Positions 61,599 through 64,000 of a stretch of DNA of 64,000 bases are shown here, piece after piece; position 1 is the stretch's first letter; each line of letters begins with the position of its first letter. Source of the DNA: Lunularia cruciata (taxonomy: Eukaryota; Streptophyta; Marchantiopsida; Lunulariales; Lunulariaceae). The stretch spans positions 58,838,001 to 58,902,000 of the forward strand of contig OX419757.1 in assembly GCA_948567375.1 (NCBI GenBank), in the 5' to 3' direction. The notes below the pieces were generated by a model. That model had not been told where the DNA came from and made no database searches. It saw nothing but the letters and a program-made list of their open reading frames with translations. A program made the translations under genes and the position numbers.

Positions 61599-63990
61599 AT
61601 GGTGCAAAAAATTGCAAAGGACAGAGGAAAAAATCAGCCTTTAGAAATCATAAATAAACCTTTAGAGATTTTTGGGTGGAGTCTATACTGCATGTTGGAT
61701 TACCTCACGAGTAGAAAGCTAGAGTTCTTGCTTTGGGATTGTAGTTTGTTGGACGTCTCACTATTAGAAGACATTTGCAATAACCTCAATGTAAGTGATA
61801 AGATGATGAGAGAAAACTTGACAATGTGGATAGAAGACCACTAGCAACAAGTGTTAGGAGAGGAGTGCTCTCTATTTAGCCACATACACATAGAAACTTC
61901 CCATGGCCGTCCAAGTAAGATCTTGAAGGACAGAATTGACAATGCATTTGTAGGTAGGAAGTTGACAAATGGGTACAAGATAGAGGATCTCAAGGACCTA
62001 TTGATGAGTCATCACCAAAATAATTATGAAGTTGTTTAGGTAAAAAAGAACAACCTATGTGAACTTGAACCACACAATCTTTTTCCAACTTGTACATAAC
62101 AACAACTGGTAAGTTGTGCAAGGATGTTCCAAGAATGGGTCATTGAGCTACTTGACTACATGGTGGAAGGTGCTCCATCAATCATAGCTCCCTTCATCCT
62201 GCATTTCTACATAAGGATGAAACTCCTAAATGAAGAGAAGAAGGAGAAATTTCCTAGCCATTTCTACCATCAATGTACTTCATGAACACTATGACCTGCC
62301 CAAAGAAATCAAAAAATACCCTGAGATAGATAAGGATTTTTCTTGCACAAAGAACTTTGTGCCTATCACCAAAACCTACAACACTATAATCATCCGCAAG
62401 AAGGTGACTAGAGTGAGGACCAAGGTTTAGGCTTCCAAGAAACTGAAATGAGCAGTTCAAAATGATCAACATATTGTCCAAAAAAATTGGAAGTAGGGAA
62501 GACCCAAGAAATGAAAGGGAGCTGAATTAAGGGGAGAGGTTGGACAATCCACCTCATATAAGGAGTAGAAAGGAACCTTGTTAGAAAATAATGGAGGCAA
62601 GAGTGACGAATCCTTCACTTGGATACTATCACTTGTGAAAAATGATGAGGTGGATATGGGAGACTGAAATGACAAAGCATAGTAGTTACCACCAGGAACT
62701 AATGATACAATCCCAATAATTTTTTTGATTAAGGGGAAAGAATCTAAGGAGGAAGGTGAGGAGCCTATCTACAAATTGAAAATAACTCCATTAGGCAATG
62801 ATATCCTTTGTTGAATTTGTTCTAGGGATGAAACACAAAGATGTAGTGTTGTTTGGAATGAAAAACAACAACGACACAAGGCAAAAGGTGCTAGGAGCAA
62901 CAATCCCAAAAGGTTGTCCAAGTTTGTAGCTACTGTAGAAAGATGACCTAGTCATCCTAGTGGAGGAGTCCCTAGGTGGACAACAATAGGTGGACCCAAT
63001 TGTAGAGGAGGCCGGTGATCAGATCCCAACCAACAGGGAAGCAAAGAAAATGAACAGAATCAACCCAGTGCAGGCCTGGCCAAACAGTGGAGAATGATAC
63101 ACAAATATTAGTGCATCTGATACAATCCTAAGTTGCATGAAATGAAAAAATTACTCACTCTCATGGCTGATGGTGGTCTACATGGTGAACATTGTTATGC
63201 TAACAGTGGAAGCCTTGGAGGAGTTCTTGAAATTCTACAAGGAACTTAATCCCATGATTGAGAACCCAATAATGTTAGTACAACACTTGCATAAGTTGGC
63301 ACAATCAACAACTAAGGAAAAGGCCCTTCTATAAAATGAATTGATCAAGATTAAGGAGCAACTTAAGGAGAAGGACACATGTATGTAAAAATTCAAAAAG
63401 GACAAGCTCCTCCAATAAGAACAATAAAACACATTCATCCTAAAGATCAAGGTAGAAGTTGATGACCACTGCAGGAAAGCCTTCCAACAATGAGAGCAAC
63501 ACAAAGATGAACTGCGGACTCTACAAGCTAAGCTAGATGAGGCTAGAGCAAAGACAAAAAATCCAAGCATGATATGACAACCTAAAGAAGAATATCTATC
63601 TTTGTATCTTGTACCTCCATACAAGTCTTAAATGCCAACCGGAGAAGGAAGAAGAGCAAAACACAAAGATACATGAAAAGTTGCTGAACAAACTCCAAAG
63701 TGAATGAGCTAACCTATAGAACAAGTGGACAGGGCTTCTTGCCACAATTAGGAATATGGCTACTCAACTCCTGAACTAGTTGGAATGTATCACTAACAAG
63801 AACCTCCAACTTACAAAGCTAAAGGACCTGAGAGCCCAAATTGATGCATTGAAGAGGAAGGCATACACAGATGAACAACTCAAGGCATTTTTTGTCAAGT
63901 TGTTGGAGCATACCAACTCCAAGTTTGAGGAGACCCAGACCAACTTTGTATGACTTGTTAATGGATATAGGAAGGAGCTTGTAAAAGTCA
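61599..63990 (+). pseudogene. Broken repeat-family protein with coiled-coil C-terminus
   Basis: From an ATG at 61599 one plus frame runs to 62039 with a single in-frame stop at 61842 (about 147 residues, Leu-rich). The protein then continues through frameshifts (a FQEWVIELLDYMVEGAP segment near 62.14 kb). Lys/Glu-rich helical stretches follow from 63.3 kb to the edge, including DELRTLQAKLDEARAKTKN at about 63506-63562. No catalytic motif is seen. I do not recognise the family; it resembles the broken protein at 12.58-14 kb in general design. It is cut by the right end of the window. Confidence 0.45.
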
Positions 63991-64000
63991 TCCAAATAGC

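Noticed and set aside
1-64000. CRISPR arrays, bacterial operons, tRNA or rRNA genes
   Set aside because: No regularly spaced repeats, ribosome-binding patterns, cloverleaf or rRNA-like segments were seen; the window is plant-nuclear in character.

Overview
The window looks like nuclear DNA of a land plant with a large, AT-rich, repeat-filled genome. Most of it is decayed retrotransposon sequence: reverse transcriptase, integrase, gag and protease reading frames broken by stops and frameshifts, solo LTRs and foldback elements. No bacterial or organellar gene layout is visible. The more GC-rich centre (about 23.2-39.1 kb) carries the only two genes I can model with confidence. Both are on the minus strand and have introns. 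One resembles an animal/algal protein family that I associate, tentatively, with ciliated organisms. That would fit a plant lineage with swimming sperm (bryophyte, lycophyte, fern, cycad or Ginkgo), but this is inference and not proof.

Layout. 1-4.2 kb: plus-strand remnant of a Ty3/gypsy element with integrase followed by an eroded PHD finger, then LTR-like copies. 4.2-12.55 kb: a minus-strand Ty3/gypsy element (called G1 here) with LTR, primer-binding site, gag, protease, RT, RNase H and integrase. Its integrase is interrupted twice, by a solo LTR (7762-8493) and by a ~2.9 kb repeat (R) that itself holds another solo LTR (6478-7216). 12.55-14 kb: a broken, acidic, coiled-coil-like repeat protein. 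14-23 kb: AT-rich DNA without genes, with tandem duplications and a foldback element.

23.2-39.1 kb: gene island. Gene 1 (26330-29096, minus, five exons plus a possible 21-nt microexon) encodes about 589 residues. It has a long charged N-terminal half and a C-terminal half that I read as DUF1838-like. Gene 2 (36645-38064, minus, two exons) encodes 275 residues and may be a C2orf81-like protein. Several other long open frames in the island are unassigned.

39.1-64 kb: more relics. These include a LINE-like RT (40.8-41.9 kb), a second partial copy of G1 (44.3-46.9 kb), two solo LTRs with perfect 5-bp target duplications (47.8-48.4 and 48.9-49.6 kb), a second copy of R (50.05-52.2 kb), a ~400-bp near-perfect foldback element (59.06-59.46 kb), and a second broken coiled-coil-rich repeat protein running off the right edge (61.6-64 kb).

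I see no clustered pathway or defence-like system. The most notable items are the gypsy pol with a PHD finger, the DUF1838-like gene with a large N-terminal extension and a duplicated splice donor, the intronic hairpin in gene 2, and the nested insertions, which can be ordered in time from an intact empty site elsewhere in the window.
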